Assembly: GCF_021233055.1 (NCBI RefSeq)
Contig: NZ_CP089538.1
Location: 2,062,501 to 2,126,500 of the forward strand
From: Spirosoma oryzicola
Lineage (GTDB): Bacteria > Bacteroidota > Bacteroidia > Cytophagales > Spirosomataceae
DNA length: 64,000 bases
Direction: 5' to 3'
Part shown: one piece after another, positions 19,132-28,708 of the stretch
How positions within the stretch are numbered: position 1 is the stretch's first letter
Layout of the letters: each line of letters begins with the position of its first letter
Notes under the pieces: model-generated
Told to the model about the DNA's origin: nothing
The model's input: the letters and a program-made list of their open reading frames with translations, nothing else
Database searches by the model: none
Program-made: the position numbers and the translations under genes

Positions 19132-19945
19132 GATGATAGGATCAGTGCACAACAAAAAGCACTAGCTATAGATTAGACTATGAACGTCGCCGTAAGTCTC
19201 CTAACTAGTCAATTTTGTTTTGCGTTGTACAATAAGCGCTGAATGCTTTCCATTAGTAAACCTGTATAGTTAGTCAGCAATACGAATGGGACATACAGGT
19301 GGAAAGCTACGGGCGTCTAACGGGCTAGCAATTCGAGAAATGTCTCAACTAGTCATTAGAAATCGCCTTGAGAAATCAGAAAGAATTAGCCGATTAATTG
19401 CGGGATGAAAACGTTCGTTGGGGGCAAGGTAGCAGATTACCACCAAAGGGAGTAAGCATGCGCGCCAAACCCTCAAAAACTGCGGTATTATGCTGAACAA
19501 AGCCTAACAGGAATAAACGAGAAAAAGTACAAATCGATATCCACGTAGCCTTTGCTGTACTTTTATGTTTTAGTGCGTATGATGAGTTCATAGTCAGGAT
19601 AAATTCTTAATAATCAACTAATAAATCGAAAGAATGTTGAGCATTCTTCGTTCAGGTAGATAACTAACCAATGCACCTGAATAGTTTGTTAATATTGGTA
19701 AAGTTCAAAAAGTGCCTCTGATTCTTCTGCAAAAAAGTAAATTGTACAACCGATTCTTTATCCAGTAATATAGATAACGGGGCTTAAAATGAGCCGTTTA
19801 TACGATTGTTTGCCCGGTTGATAGTATGCGAGCATACATTTGATAAATTATTCGTCTGTCAAAAGTTCTTCATAAAGTACACAGTAGACTCTACTGCCAA
19901 TTTGAATTATTGTGTAATAATTGATGCCTAATAGAATAAAAAAAG
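19132..19945. other. Gene-poor AT-rich stretch
   Basis: About 810 bases without a supported gene. A 65-codon frame on the minus strand (19394-19591) starts with ATG but has no recognisable features. The second half (19600-19920) is AT-rich. No repeat, tRNA or mobile-element signature was seen. Confidence 0.5.
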
Positions 19946-19983
19946 AAAAGCTGCCCAAGCTTTTAGCGCTCAGGCAGCTTTTT
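19946..19983. terminator. Intrinsic terminator downstream of the 108-residue hypothetical gene
   Basis: The 10-bp stem AAAAGCTGCC / GGCAGCTTTT has a 17-base loop and A/T runs on both outer sides. It lies 47 bases after the stop of the minus-strand gene at 20030. Confidence 0.85.
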
Positions 19984-20029
19984 CGAAAAACTTTTCTTTG
20001 TATTGTCTAAAACGAAGCAGGCGTGTTCC

Positions 20030-20356
20030 TTAGTTAACCATGTTCTGCTCACGGGCAAACTTTTCTCGAATGGCCGCTTCGACGTAAGCCGTACTATTAA
20101 GTTGTTGACTGACAATTTCCGCTACGTCGAGGGCCACCCCGTTGATGGGTAAAGAAATCTTTTCGTCGGTTTGCTCATCGGCTGTGTGGTTCGGTACCAG
20201 CGACCGAACCGGATGCCCGATTAACCGGCCTGTCTCGTCGTACTCGCCCCAGAATTCCCAGTATTTAGAGTGAAACAGGTTCCCACCTACTGATTTGACC
20301 AGAACCTGTTTGTCATCAACTAAAAGCCGGATCGCATATTTTCTAGTAGTTAACAT
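20030..20356 (-). CDS. Small hypothetical protein
   Basis: 108 residues from ATG 20356; an upstream TTG would add 11 residues. It is soluble and mixed alpha/beta, with a strand-rich first half (KYAIRLLVDDKQVLVKS, then GNLFHSKYWEFWGEYD) and a helical end. No family is recognised. It is followed by a good terminator. Upstream, at 20376-20420, a perfect 12-bp inverted repeat (AGCGTAAGGATC, 21-base spacer) lies just before the start and could be an operator. Confidence 0.65.
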   Translation of the reverse strand: MLTTRKYAIRLLVDDKQVLVKSVGGNLFHSKYWEFWGEYDETGRLIGHPVRSLVPNHTADEQTDEKISLPINGVALDVAEIVSQQLNSTAYVEAAIREKFAREQNMVN

Positions 20357-20375
20357 CGTGTTTATATTCTCGTTG

Positions 20376-20420
20376 AGCGTAAGGATCAACGATTGTTTTC
20401 GGAGCGTCGATCCTTACGCT
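20376..20420. repeat. Perfect 12-bp inverted repeat upstream of a small gene
   Basis: AGCGTAAGGATC at 20376-20387 and its complement at 20409-20420 surround a 21-base spacer. The repeat starts 20 bases before the ATG of the 108-residue hypothetical gene (-). It may be an operator or a leader hairpin. Confidence 0.7.
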
Positions 20421-20578
20421 TCTGTACTTGACTCGATTAGGAAACACGGCTCGTGCATCGCGTGTTTTGTTGCAAGCTCAAAATTGCCCCGCATTCGTTG
20501 CTGGTCGAAATTAAAGTTGACCAGTGCCTGATTTCATCCGCTGAATATGGGTTTTTGTCGGTCGAACGAATTACGAAA

Positions 20579-22006
20579 TCACCAAACGTAGGTTCCAACC
20601 GATCCTGCTGGCAGTGCTGTGCTAACCAGTTTGCCGTTGTCGCGGACATTGAACGCCTGTGTTACCTCCTTTGTATTAAGCACGATCAGGACTTTTCGGC
20701 CATCGGGCGTTTTAAAGGCTACATTTGGTAAAGCGTCTGACGTGTTTGACTGAATGCGTACCGAGCCGGGCCTGACAAATTTTGACGCTACCGCTATGTT
20801 GTAGTAGGCCGGATTTCGTGTCACGGCATTGCCATCCAGCGTGATAGCGCCCAGGCATTGGGTGCATCCACCAATCGTATGAGGTTCCTGTTTCGGATCA
20901 GCGGCCAGGTTCCATTCCAGCACGGTACGGCTCCAGTTGCGGGTCGCTCCAATGATGAGCGTCTTGACGTGCCAGGCCAGATCACCTTTCAGGTTGCCGG
21001 GCGCACCGATCCATTGCTCGGTGAAGTACAGGTTTTTGTCCGGATGCGCTTTGTGTACGTCCGTCAGAGCGTCGATGGGTCCAGCGTAGAGGTGAAAAGC
21101 TGAGCCGTCGACGTATTGCTTTGCGTCCGGATCGTTCAGAATCGAGATGGGGTAATCAGGTCGGTCGGCGTTGTGATCGTACAGAACGATTTTTGTGTCG
21201 ATACGCGCCTGTTTAAACGCAGGTCCTAAACTTTGCTTGATAAACGTCGCCTGGTCCTGTGGGAGCATCAACAGACTTGGGTTATTGCCCGGATGCAGCG
21301 GTTCGTTCTGAATCGTAATCGCATCGATGCGAATGCCTTCCTCCTTCATGCCCCGAATGTATTTGACGAAATACTGCGCGTAGGCATCGTAATACGCCGG
21401 CTTTAAACTTCCCCCTTTTGAGTTGGCATTGGTTTTCATCCAGGTTGGTGGCGACCAGGGCGAACCCAGAATCTTGATGGTGGGATTGATCGCCAGAATC
21501 TCTTTCAAGATTGGAATCAGATGGGTCCGATCCGGGTTCAGTGAAAACTTTTCCAGCTTCTCATCGGTCTGACCTTCGGGCAAATCGTCGTACGAAAAAA
21601 CGCGGTCGTCCAGGTCCGATGCGCCGATGCTGATGCGTAGGTAACTCACACCGATGCTGTTTCCTTCGGTAGCGAAGAGTTCTTTCAGCAAGGCCGCGCG
21701 GGCTTTTGTGTCCATGCGGTTGAGCAGCATGGCACTACCGCCCGTTAGCGTGTAGCCAAACCCATCAATTGATTGAAACGTCTGCGATGCGTCAATAGCA
21801 ATGGTTGGATTCTGGTTTGTTGCGCTGGAAAACGAAAGCGTTCCGGGCTGCCTGGCAAACAAGGCCGACCGGTCCGGATTGGTCAGCCAGAACTGGACAC
21901 CCGCCGACGACGTATGATTGAGCGAACCCCGCTGACAACTGCTTCCAATCCCAAACAAGGTCAGGAAAGTCAACGCAACGATTTTTTGTTTATGACGTGT
22001 ATGCAT
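20579..22006 (-). CDS. Glycoside hydrolase family 30 glucosylceramidase-like lipoprotein
   Basis: 475 residues. The signal peptide ends in a lipobox at Cys24 (GIGSSC), so the enzyme is probably attached to a membrane. Residues 66-385 form the GH30 (beta/alpha)8 barrel, beginning with FQSIDGFGYTLTGGSA. The acid/base is Glu235 in TIQNEP and the nucleophile is Glu330 in YFTEQW. A short beta domain completes the C-terminus. GH30 retaining enzymes of this subgroup act on beta-1,6- or beta-1,3-glucans, glucosylceramide or related beta-glucosides. It is the only enzyme of the SusC/SusD locus and lies last in that gene order, which suggests it processes the imported glycan. Confidence 0.93.
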   Translation of the reverse strand: MHTRHKQKIVALTFLTLFGIGSSCQRGSLNHTSSAGVQFWLTNPDRSALFARQPGTLSFSSATNQNPTIAIDASQTFQSIDGFGYTLTGGSAMLLNRMDTKARAALLKELFATEGNSIGVSYLRISIGASDLDDRVFSYDDLPEGQTDEKLEKFSLNPDRTHLIPILKEILAINPTIKILGSPWSPPTWMKTNANSKGGSLKPAYYDAYAQYFVKYIRGMKEEGIRIDAITIQNEPLHPGNNPSLLMLPQDQATFIKQSLGPAFKQARIDTKIVLYDHNADRPDYPISILNDPDAKQYVDGSAFHLYAGPIDALTDVHKAHPDKNLYFTEQWIGAPGNLKGDLAWHVKTLIIGATRNWSRTVLEWNLAADPKQEPHTIGGCTQCLGAITLDGNAVTRNPAYYNIAVASKFVRPGSVRIQSNTSDALPNVAFKTPDGRKVLIVLNTKEVTQAFNVRDNGKLVSTALPAGSVGTYVW

Positions 22007-22031
22007 GGGGAATAATTTTATTGGAAGCTAC

Positions 22032-22102
22032 GCTTCACGGGTTCGTAGACTCATACGCCGTATCTTGGAGATACGGCGTATGAGTCTACGAACCCGTGAA
22101 GC
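22032..22102. repeat. Perfect 34-bp hairpin between susD and the GH30 gene
   Basis: Bases 22032-22065 and 22069-22102 are exact reverse complements separated only by TGG, giving a 34-bp stem. It lies 25 bases upstream of the GH30 start and 11 bases after the susD stop. No T-run follows on the minus strand, so it is not a standard terminator. In RNA it would be extremely stable. Confidence 0.95.
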
Positions 22103-22113
22103 GGCAAACTACA

Positions 22114-23577
22114 CTAATAGCCAGGGTTTTGCTGGATCAACGGATTGTTGTTGATCTCGCTTTGCGGAATCGGGAACAATAAGTAGTTGACATCCCGTGC
22201 ACCGCGAATCTGTTGGATGATGTCCAGTGCCGTTACTTTGTGCGTAGCGCCGGCATCGGCTTGCGTCTGGCGGGCGTAGCGCAACAGATCAAACCAGCGT
22301 TCGCCCTCGAAAGCCAGTTCCAACCGACGCTGGCGGTCTACTTCATCGCGGAACGCTTGTTTGGTAGCAAGATCCGCCTGCGTGAGAGCAGGCAGACCCG
22401 CGCGAGTCCGGACCGCGTTCAGGCGGGTAAACGCTTCCTGATTAGGCCCGTTCTGTTCGTTCGACGCTTCGGCAAACATCAGCATCACGTCAGCCAGTCG
22501 CAGTACGTAGTAATTGTCGGGGCTGTTGAACGCGTTTGGATTACTCCGCCACTTGTACACAAACGGACCGTTGTCATTCGCGTTGCCCGAGGTGGCCATC
22601 ACAAAACTGGCGTGGTTGCGACCGGCTTGCGTTACTTCGCCCGTAAACTTCCAACGGAGATCGTTCAGGGTATCCGCGTATTGGAGCAACTCCGTCGTGG
22701 GGATGTTAAACTTCGGAAACGAATACGTAGCCGGGGGCGAAGGCAGTACCAGGTCGGGTAGGATGAATCCACCGTCGGCATTACCCGCAAATTGTACTTC
22801 AACAATCGACTCGGTATTGTTATCGGGCGGGAACAGCGCATTGAAGCTTGGCGACAACTGGTACAGACCGCTGTTGATCACTTTATTGGCTGCGGTAGCC
22901 GCATCGTTCCATTGGCGCTGGGTCAGGAAGACGCGCGTCTGTAGTGCGTTGACCGCAGTTTTGATGATCCGCGTCCGGTTTGCCGTCTGGCTCCCAAACG
23001 ATGTCGCTGTTAGTTGCTCGGCCTGTTGCAAATCGGTCGTGATCTGCGCGTACACCTGTTCAGCCGTTGAGCGGGCAAGGGCAACGACGCCTGGTTCACC
23101 CGATTCGGTGGGTTCTAGCCGCAGCGGAACACCCCCGTACATGCGTACCAGATTGAAATAATGCAGCGCGCGTAAAAAATACGCTTCGCCAATAATCTGA
23201 TTTCGGCGCGTTTGATCCATCTGGATGTTCGGTACATACCGCAGCACAGCGTTGGCCCGGTTGATACCAACGTACGAATTCTGAAATACACCGCTTACCT
23301 GACCCGTCTGGGGTGTCCAGATCAGGCGTTCCAGCGCGTTTACGTCGCCGTTGTTGCTGGTGACGTTGTCCGACGGCATTTCACCCACTACGTTTAGATC
23401 CTGTCCGTAAAGACTGCCTTGTTGCAGCGCATCGTAGGCCGCTGTCAGGGCCGCTTCGGCATCGTCAGCACTGGTGAAAAAGTTTTCGGGCGTGATGCTG
23501 GGCAAAGGTTGTTTGTCCAGCACATTACAGCTCGCCAGCAGCAGAAAAGGAATGCAAAATATGATAAGACGTTTCAT
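22114..23577 (-). CDS. RagB/SusD family nutrient-binding outer membrane lipoprotein
   Basis: 487 residues from ATG 23577, where a signal peptide with lipobox Cys17 (LLLASC) begins; a longer in-frame start would place 25 charged residues ahead of it. The family blocks are GEAYFLRALHYFNLVRMYGGVPL in the TPR region and, at the C-terminus, EGERWFDLLRY plus YLLFPIPQSEINNNPLIQQNPGY. It caps the SusC barrel encoded upstream (86 bases apart) and delivers the ligand. The order sigma, FecR, SusC, SusD, GH30 makes a complete small polysaccharide-utilisation locus. Confidence 0.95.
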   Translation of the reverse strand: MKRLIIFCIPFLLLASCNVLDKQPLPSITPENFFTSADDAEAALTAAYDALQQGSLYGQDLNVVGEMPSDNVTSNNGDVNALERLIWTPQTGQVSGVFQNSYVGINRANAVLRYVPNIQMDQTRRNQIIGEAYFLRALHYFNLVRMYGGVPLRLEPTESGEPGVVALARSTAEQVYAQITTDLQQAEQLTATSFGSQTANRTRIIKTAVNALQTRVFLTQRQWNDAATAANKVINSGLYQLSPSFNALFPPDNNTESIVEVQFAGNADGGFILPDLVLPSPPATYSFPKFNIPTTELLQYADTLNDLRWKFTGEVTQAGRNHASFVMATSGNANDNGPFVYKWRSNPNAFNSPDNYYVLRLADVMLMFAEASNEQNGPNQEAFTRLNAVRTRAGLPALTQADLATKQAFRDEVDRQRRLELAFEGERWFDLLRYARQTQADAGATHKVTALDIIQQIRGARDVNYLLFPIPQSEINNNPLIQQNPGY

Positions 23578-23594
23578 AGAGCTAATGAGAAAGC

Positions 23595-23658
23595 GACTGA
23601 GTGATTGGGCGAACGGTGTTCCAACGGGGTAGTCGGTCAGTCGCCCAATCACTCAGTC
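23595..23658. repeat. Perfect 18-bp inverted repeat between susC and susD
   Basis: GACTGAGTGATTGGGCGA at 23595-23612 is repeated in reverse complement at 23641-23658 with a 28-base loop. It fills the intergenic space, ending 17 bases before the susD ATG (-). It might attenuate transcription or affect susD translation; no proper T-tract follows. Confidence 0.9.
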
Positions 23659-23663
23659 ACGGA

Positions 23664-26600
23664 TTAAAATGTGACATTAAGACCAGCTGTGTAGGTACGC
23701 GCTTGCGGATACACACCAAAGTCCCGACCGAAGCCAACCGACGAGAATGGGTCGGCGCTCACCTCTGGATCGTAGCCACTGTAGTTGGTAAACGTGAGTA
23801 GGTTCTGACCCGTCACGTACAACCGAACGCCACTGATTTTGGCCCGTTGCAGAAACTTGTTGGGCAGATTGTAGGCAACCGTCAGGTTTTTCAGCCGAAC
23901 GTAGGTGCCATCTTCTATGAAGCGGGTCGAGAATCGGTTGTTCTGGTTGGGGTCGTACCGAACCGCCCGCGGAATAGTTGTATTGGTATTCGTTGGCGTC
24001 CAGCGATTCAGCACCGCCGTTGTCTGGTTGAGCGGGTCCGACATGCCTTCGATGGTTACCCGGTTCTGGTTGTAGATGTCGTTGCCGAAACTACCCTGGA
24101 AGAATAAGCTTAGTTCGAATCCTTTGTACGAGAAGTTGTTCGTGAAACCAGCGATGAAATCCGGGTTCGGATTACCGATGATGGTCCGGTCATTGGCGTC
24201 AATGCGTCCGTCGCCGTTCAGATCCGCAAAGCGAATATCCCCCGGTTTTGGCTGACCCGGCTGCGTGGCGGCACTCGCAATTTCGTCCGTCGTCTGGAAA
24301 ATACTCTGCACCTGGTAGCCGAAGAAAGCACCCAGCGGAGCCCCTTTCTGCGTAATCGTGTAATCGCCGATGATAGTCCGGTCTACTTCCTGGCCCTGCT
24401 CGTTGCGGAGCGTACCGATGTCGATTACCTGGTTGCGGTTCAGCGAGAAGTTCAGGTTGCTCGACCAGGTAAAGCCATTGCCTTCGCTCTGGATGTTGGT
24501 GCTGTTGATTCCAATTTCAAACCCTTTGTTCTGAACGGTACCGATGTTCTGAATGGTCTGCGGATTTTGGGCACCGGCATTGAACGGCAGGGGTACGCTG
24601 GTCAGCAGGTTCCGGGTTTGTTTTAGATACGCGTCGAGCGTAACCGTCAGCCGGTCTTTAAAGAAACCCGCGTCGATCCCTGCGTTGTACTGGTAGGTCG
24701 TTTCCCAACTCAGGGCGTTGTTGCCAATGCGATCAGGGGCAATACCGCCCGAAATACCGCTGGTACCGGCGTAGTTGTAACCTGAACCATAAGTGCTGAA
24801 CCGGTCGTAAGCACCAATCTCCTGGTTACCGTTAGCCCCGAAGCTAGCCCGAATTTTCAGGTCATTGATGGCTTTGCCCTGCGGGAAGAACGGCTCACGC
24901 GATAAGCGCCAGCCCAGCGACAAGGCCGGGAAATAGCCAAAGCGATTGTTCGGCGCAAACCGGCTCGACCCATCGGCCCGTAAGCTCAGCGTAGCCAGAT
25001 ACCGTTCGTCGTAGTTGTAAATCGCCCGCGCAAACAAGCTGAACAAACCCCACTGGTCCTGGTAACTTGATGGGCGCGTAAACTGCGTTCCTGCCGACAG
25101 ATACGGCACGGCATTGGATGGGAAACCGGTCACCGAAGCGCCCGACGTAAACCGATCCGACGCCTGTACCGACTGTCCCGCCAGTAAGGTCAGGTTGTGC
25201 TTGTCGCCGATGTTTGGGTCGTAGGTCAGCGTATTTTCCCACAGCCAGATAAGCTGCTGGTTGGTTCCCGTACGGGCACTACCGCGTGTGGCCGGGCTGG
25301 CATTCTGCGTACCCGGATAGTTGCGGGATATAAATTCGTTTTCGATCTGCGACCGGAAATCCAGTCCCAGCGAGCTTCTGAATGTCAGATTTTTCAAAAC
25401 GTCGAACTCGCCGTACGCGTTGCCGATGACCTGGTAGATCACCGCGTTGTTCCGCGTTTCGAGCAGGTTACCCACCGGGTTGTCGAACTGCTGGAACGGG
25501 TTGATGCTGTAGGTGCCGTCGGCGTTGCGAATCGGAATGGTCGGTATCTGCGCCAGCGCGCCCAAGACCGTACCGGAGTTTCCAGCGCCTAATTCACTAC
25601 GAACGCTACCGTTGGTGTTCGTGCGGCTCAGGTTCAGGCTAGTTCCTAACCGGAAACGCGTACTCATCTGCTGATCCAGGTTCAGTTTGAAGCTGTACCG
25701 GTCGAAGCCGGAGTTCTGGGCAATACCGTCCTGTTTGAAGTAACCACCCGATACGTAATATTTCGTTTTGTCGGTACCACCACTCAGGCTGATTTGGTAG
25801 TTGCGGATAGCCGCCTGCCGATAGACTGCATCCTGCCAGTCGGTGTTGTACGGCAGCGAATCCAGGTTGGCAAACGAAGGCGACTGACCGGCTGCGGTTT
25901 GGGCATCGTTATAATACTCGGCAAACTGACGCGAGTTCAGCATGGGCAATTTTTTGCGAAGCTGCTGGATACCGTAATAGGCGCTGAAATTGACCTGCGC
26001 CTTGCCGGTTTTACCCCGCTTGGTCGTGATGACGACAACCCCGTTCGACGCCCGTAGCCCGTAAATGGCCGCAGCGGCTCCGTCTTTCAGCACGTCAATC
26101 GACTCAATATCGCTTGGGTTGATCGTGTTCAGCGGATTTGGGCGCTGGTTGCCGACACCGAGCTCGCGGTCGTAGGTTGGCAGAACGGGTACGCCGTCGA
26201 TCACGTACAGGGGCGAGTTGGTCAGACTGACGGAGTTATTGCCCCGAATCCTGACGTTGATACCCGCGCCCGGCGCACCGGTAGGGGAGGTCACCTGAAT
26301 ACCGGGAGCCTGACCCTGAAGCGCCTGATCGAAACCCGCAACGGGCTGCCGCTCGATGGACTGGCTGTTTACCGACGTAACGGCGGTGGTTAGCTCCTGC
26401 CGACGCTGGGTACCGTAACCGACTACGACCACTTCAGAAAGCGATTTGACATCTGTTGCCAACGTTACGTTGAGCGTGGTTCGGTTATTAACCGGAACCT
26501 CTTGCCCGACGAACCCGACAAAGCTGAAAACTAGCACCGCGTTGTTGTCGGGGACCGTCAGCGTGAAGTTGCCGTTAACATCGGTAACGGTTCCGGTCGT

Positions 26601-27083
26601 AGTTCCTTTGATAACAACGCTTACACCGGGCAGCGCTTCGCCCGCATCACTGGTTACTTTCCCGGATACGGAGAGGGCGGCCCGTTCGACGTTTGGGCGT
26701 TGCTCGGGTGTTGTTGCGGCTACCGCACGCTTCAAAATAATTTGTTGACTCGATACTTCGTAATTGATCTGAAGGGGTTTCAGCAGATTGTCGAGGATCG
26801 TAGCCAGCGTTTGGTTCCGCATCGAAAAGCTTACCCGTCGGTCGGCCCGAATCAGCTCGGAGCTGTACAGAAAACGTACCTGAGCAGTTTTTTCTATCTG
26901 TTCCAGCACGCTTTCAACGCTCTGGTTGGTGCACGTAATGTTAATTCGTCGATCAAGTAGTTCTTGTCCCTTGCTATCGTGCGCCAGGGACATACCCGCA
27001 AATACGACGGCTATAATGAACTGAAAGAGACCAATTTGCATGATTTTAGAGACCTGCTCACGCAACTGTCGTTTATTTTTCAT
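23664..27083 (-). CDS. SusC/RagA family TonB-linked outer membrane protein with STN domain
   Basis: 1,139 residues. The signal peptide is about 1-35. The STN (secretin/TonB short N-terminal) domain is about 48-115 (INITCTNQSVESVLEQI, then QIILKR). A carboxypeptidase-regulatory-like domain (about 135-215) starts VSGKVTSDAG. SEVVVVGYGTQ and the plug (about 225-345) follow, then the barrel. STN domains of such transporters contact the FecR anti-sigma factor across the periplasm, so substrate binding can activate the ECF sigma factor. The sigma and FecR genes upstream fit this directly. It is the importer of the locus together with the SusD lipoprotein. Confidence 0.96.
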   Translation of the reverse strand: MKNKRQLREQVSKIMQIGLFQFIIAVVFAGMSLAHDSKGQELLDRRINITCTNQSVESVLEQIEKTAQVRFLYSSELIRADRRVSFSMRNQTLATILDNLLKPLQINYEVSSQQIILKRAVAATTPEQRPNVERAALSVSGKVTSDAGEALPGVSVVIKGTTTGTVTDVNGNFTLTVPDNNAVLVFSFVGFVGQEVPVNNRTTLNVTLATDVKSLSEVVVVGYGTQRRQELTTAVTSVNSQSIERQPVAGFDQALQGQAPGIQVTSPTGAPGAGINVRIRGNNSVSLTNSPLYVIDGVPVLPTYDRELGVGNQRPNPLNTINPSDIESIDVLKDGAAAAIYGLRASNGVVVITTKRGKTGKAQVNFSAYYGIQQLRKKLPMLNSRQFAEYYNDAQTAAGQSPSFANLDSLPYNTDWQDAVYRQAAIRNYQISLSGGTDKTKYYVSGGYFKQDGIAQNSGFDRYSFKLNLDQQMSTRFRLGTSLNLSRTNTNGSVRSELGAGNSGTVLGALAQIPTIPIRNADGTYSINPFQQFDNPVGNLLETRNNAVIYQVIGNAYGEFDVLKNLTFRSSLGLDFRSQIENEFISRNYPGTQNASPATRGSARTGTNQQLIWLWENTLTYDPNIGDKHNLTLLAGQSVQASDRFTSGASVTGFPSNAVPYLSAGTQFTRPSSYQDQWGLFSLFARAIYNYDERYLATLSLRADGSSRFAPNNRFGYFPALSLGWRLSREPFFPQGKAINDLKIRASFGANGNQEIGAYDRFSTYGSGYNYAGTSGISGGIAPDRIGNNALSWETTYQYNAGIDAGFFKDRLTVTLDAYLKQTRNLLTSVPLPFNAGAQNPQTIQNIGTVQNKGFEIGINSTNIQSEGNGFTWSSNLNFSLNRNQVIDIGTLRNEQGQEVDRTIIGDYTITQKGAPLGAFFGYQVQSIFQTTDEIASAATQPGQPKPGDIRFADLNGDGRIDANDRTIIGNPNPDFIAGFTNNFSYKGFELSLFFQGSFGNDIYNQNRVTIEGMSDPLNQTTAVLNRWTPTNTNTTIPRAVRYDPNQNNRFSTRFIEDGTYVRLKNLTVAYNLPNKFLQRAKISGVRLYVTGQNLLTFTNYSGYDPEVSADPFSSVGFGRDFGVYPQARTYTAGLNVTF

Positions 27084-27340
27084 ATTTTTTCACGCTTAAT
27101 GTTAATTCTCTGGAATTGGCAACAAAGTTCCGTTAGCCTCGGCGAGGCCAATGTTTGGCGACATTGTACGGATGCACTACGGGGTCGTCGGTGCTGCAAC
27201 ACCGGCGGCCTTTATCATTGGGTGGTAATCAAGCTGTGGCGATTTATGTCATAGGTGGTTCTGGGTTTTATTGGTTGGTTTTTGAATCTAGTTAGTGATT
27301 GTAGCGCTGGTTGGCGAATAGGCGCTTACAAACCATGAAC

Positions 27341-28456
27341 TCACTGGCATCCCTGACTCGTGATGATAATCTGACCGTCTACTACCTCGTAGCTGGATTC
27401 GGTTCCGGCGCAGATCCATTCCAGTTTTTTGTAGAGCGATTCATCATCCAGCCGGGCAGTCAGGGTACAGTTGGCCATCAGCGCTTCGTCAAAAACGATA
27501 TCGACTCCGTAGGCCCGTTCCAGTGCTGCAAATACATCCGCAATGGGTGTTTGTTTAAAGACAAAAGCGGTAGTAAGGATTTGGTTGTCAACCCGAAGCG
27601 GTTGGGCTATCAAGGATCGAACCAGTCGCTTATCGACCCGCATCCACGTTGCCTGCTGATTCGGCATCAGAATCATACCGCCTAACTCCCGGCTTGTTTT
27701 CTGAATGCCCGCGTCTTTATCCGCCTGGGCAAAAACCGAAACCTTACCCGTCCGGACGGTTACCGAAACGTTCTGGTCTTTCTCGTACGCTTTGACAAAA
27801 AAGCTGGTGCCTAATACTTTGGTGACTAGCTCGTTGGCGTAGACCAGAAACGGTTTTCCCGGATTTTTATGGATCTGGAAAAAAGCTTCGCCTGTCAGGT
27901 ACACCTCACGCGTTTGGGTATTGAACTGCTTGGGGTAGCTGAGACGGCTGTTTTTGTACAGGACGATGGTACTTCCGTCGGAGAGAGTCACCTTTTTGGG
28001 CTGCGAGCCACTGTTCTCTACCTCCACAAGCGGCTGAGTAGCGCTTTCGAGTAAGTGTGCATAGGAATTTGTGGTTGACGATTCTGGTTTTAACTGAGTC
28101 TGGTAGAGCCACAACAAACCAAGCAGCAAGGCTACCGAAGCCGCCATGTAATACCAGGTTGCGCTGATCCGCCGGACAATCGGTGCGGTAGGTTCTTCGC
28201 TCGCCGGCATAGCTTGCGCCCGCTGAACCAACTGCGCTACCTTCTGATCAATATGCTCGTCAGAAAGCAGCAGTAGATTCCCCTTGATCGTCAGTAGCTG
28301 CTGACGAGCCTGTTGAATAGTCGCTTTTTGGGCTGGATGATCCGTTTGCCACTGTTCCCAAAAGATGTCATCCTGCGGAAGCGGGTTAAAAACCCAACGC
28401 CGGAAAGCAACGTCTTCTAAAAAATCGTCAAACTCGAAGAATTGATAATCTTTCAT
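27341..28456 (-). CDS. FecR family anti-sigma factor
   Basis: 371 residues. The N-terminal cytoplasmic segment (about 1-105) includes a DxFWEQW-type motif near residue 30 and binds the sigma factor. A single membrane helix lies at about 110-127 (YYMAASVALLLGLLWLY). The periplasmic FecR domain is about 150-250 (VTLSDGSTIVLYKNSRLSYP), and a C-terminal DUF4974-type domain covers about 290-370. It should hold the ECF sigma factor encoded just upstream and receive the signal from the STN domain of the downstream SusC. A spacer of 257 bases with no large hairpin separates it from susC. Confidence 0.95.
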   Translation of the reverse strand: MKDYQFFEFDDFLEDVAFRRWVFNPLPQDDIFWEQWQTDHPAQKATIQQARQQLLTIKGNLLLLSDEHIDQKVAQLVQRAQAMPASEEPTAPIVRRISATWYYMAASVALLLGLLWLYQTQLKPESSTTNSYAHLLESATQPLVEVENSGSQPKKVTLSDGSTIVLYKNSRLSYPKQFNTQTREVYLTGEAFFQIHKNPGKPFLVYANELVTKVLGTSFFVKAYEKDQNVSVTVRTGKVSVFAQADKDAGIQKTSRELGGMILMPNQQATWMRVDKRLVRSLIAQPLRVDNQILTTAFVFKQTPIADVFAALERAYGVDIVFDEALMANCTLTARLDDESLYKKLEWICAGTESSYEVVDGQIIITSQGCQ

Positions 28457-28581
28457 TGAAAAAGGCAGTTAGGTGCCTCTACATAATGGATTATCCCTTT
28501 TCGGTGGCTTTATACTTACTTTTTTGTAAAATTATTTTTTCCGCTGTTAAAGAGGTTGTCTACGGTCTTGGTTCGACATCG

Positions 28582-28671
28582 TTTTTGTCCTCCTGACGAC
28601 AGGAAGGATCTTCAAGAATGACCTTTAATGACTATTCGCGAAGATCCTTCCTATCGTCAGGAGGACAAAAA
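28582..28671. repeat. 32-bp inverted repeat with one mismatch between sigma and fecR
   Basis: Bases 28582-28613 and 28640-28671 are reverse complements with one mismatch, around a 26-base loop. The outer ends are T5 and A5 on the plus strand. On the minus (gene) strand the A-run, not a T-run, follows the stem, so it is not a standard terminator for the sigma gene. Confidence 0.92.
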
Positions 28672-28708
28672 ACAATCTAATGGCCTTTCGATGAACCAAT
28701 TACAGCGT

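Noticed and set aside
19394..19591. A 65-codon minus-strand frame in the gene-poor region
   Set aside because: There is an ATG, but no recognisable family, spacing or signal supports it.
20437..20649. A 70-codon minus-strand frame next to the GH30 stop
   Set aside because: It overlaps the GH30 C-terminal coding sequence in another frame and has no features of its own.
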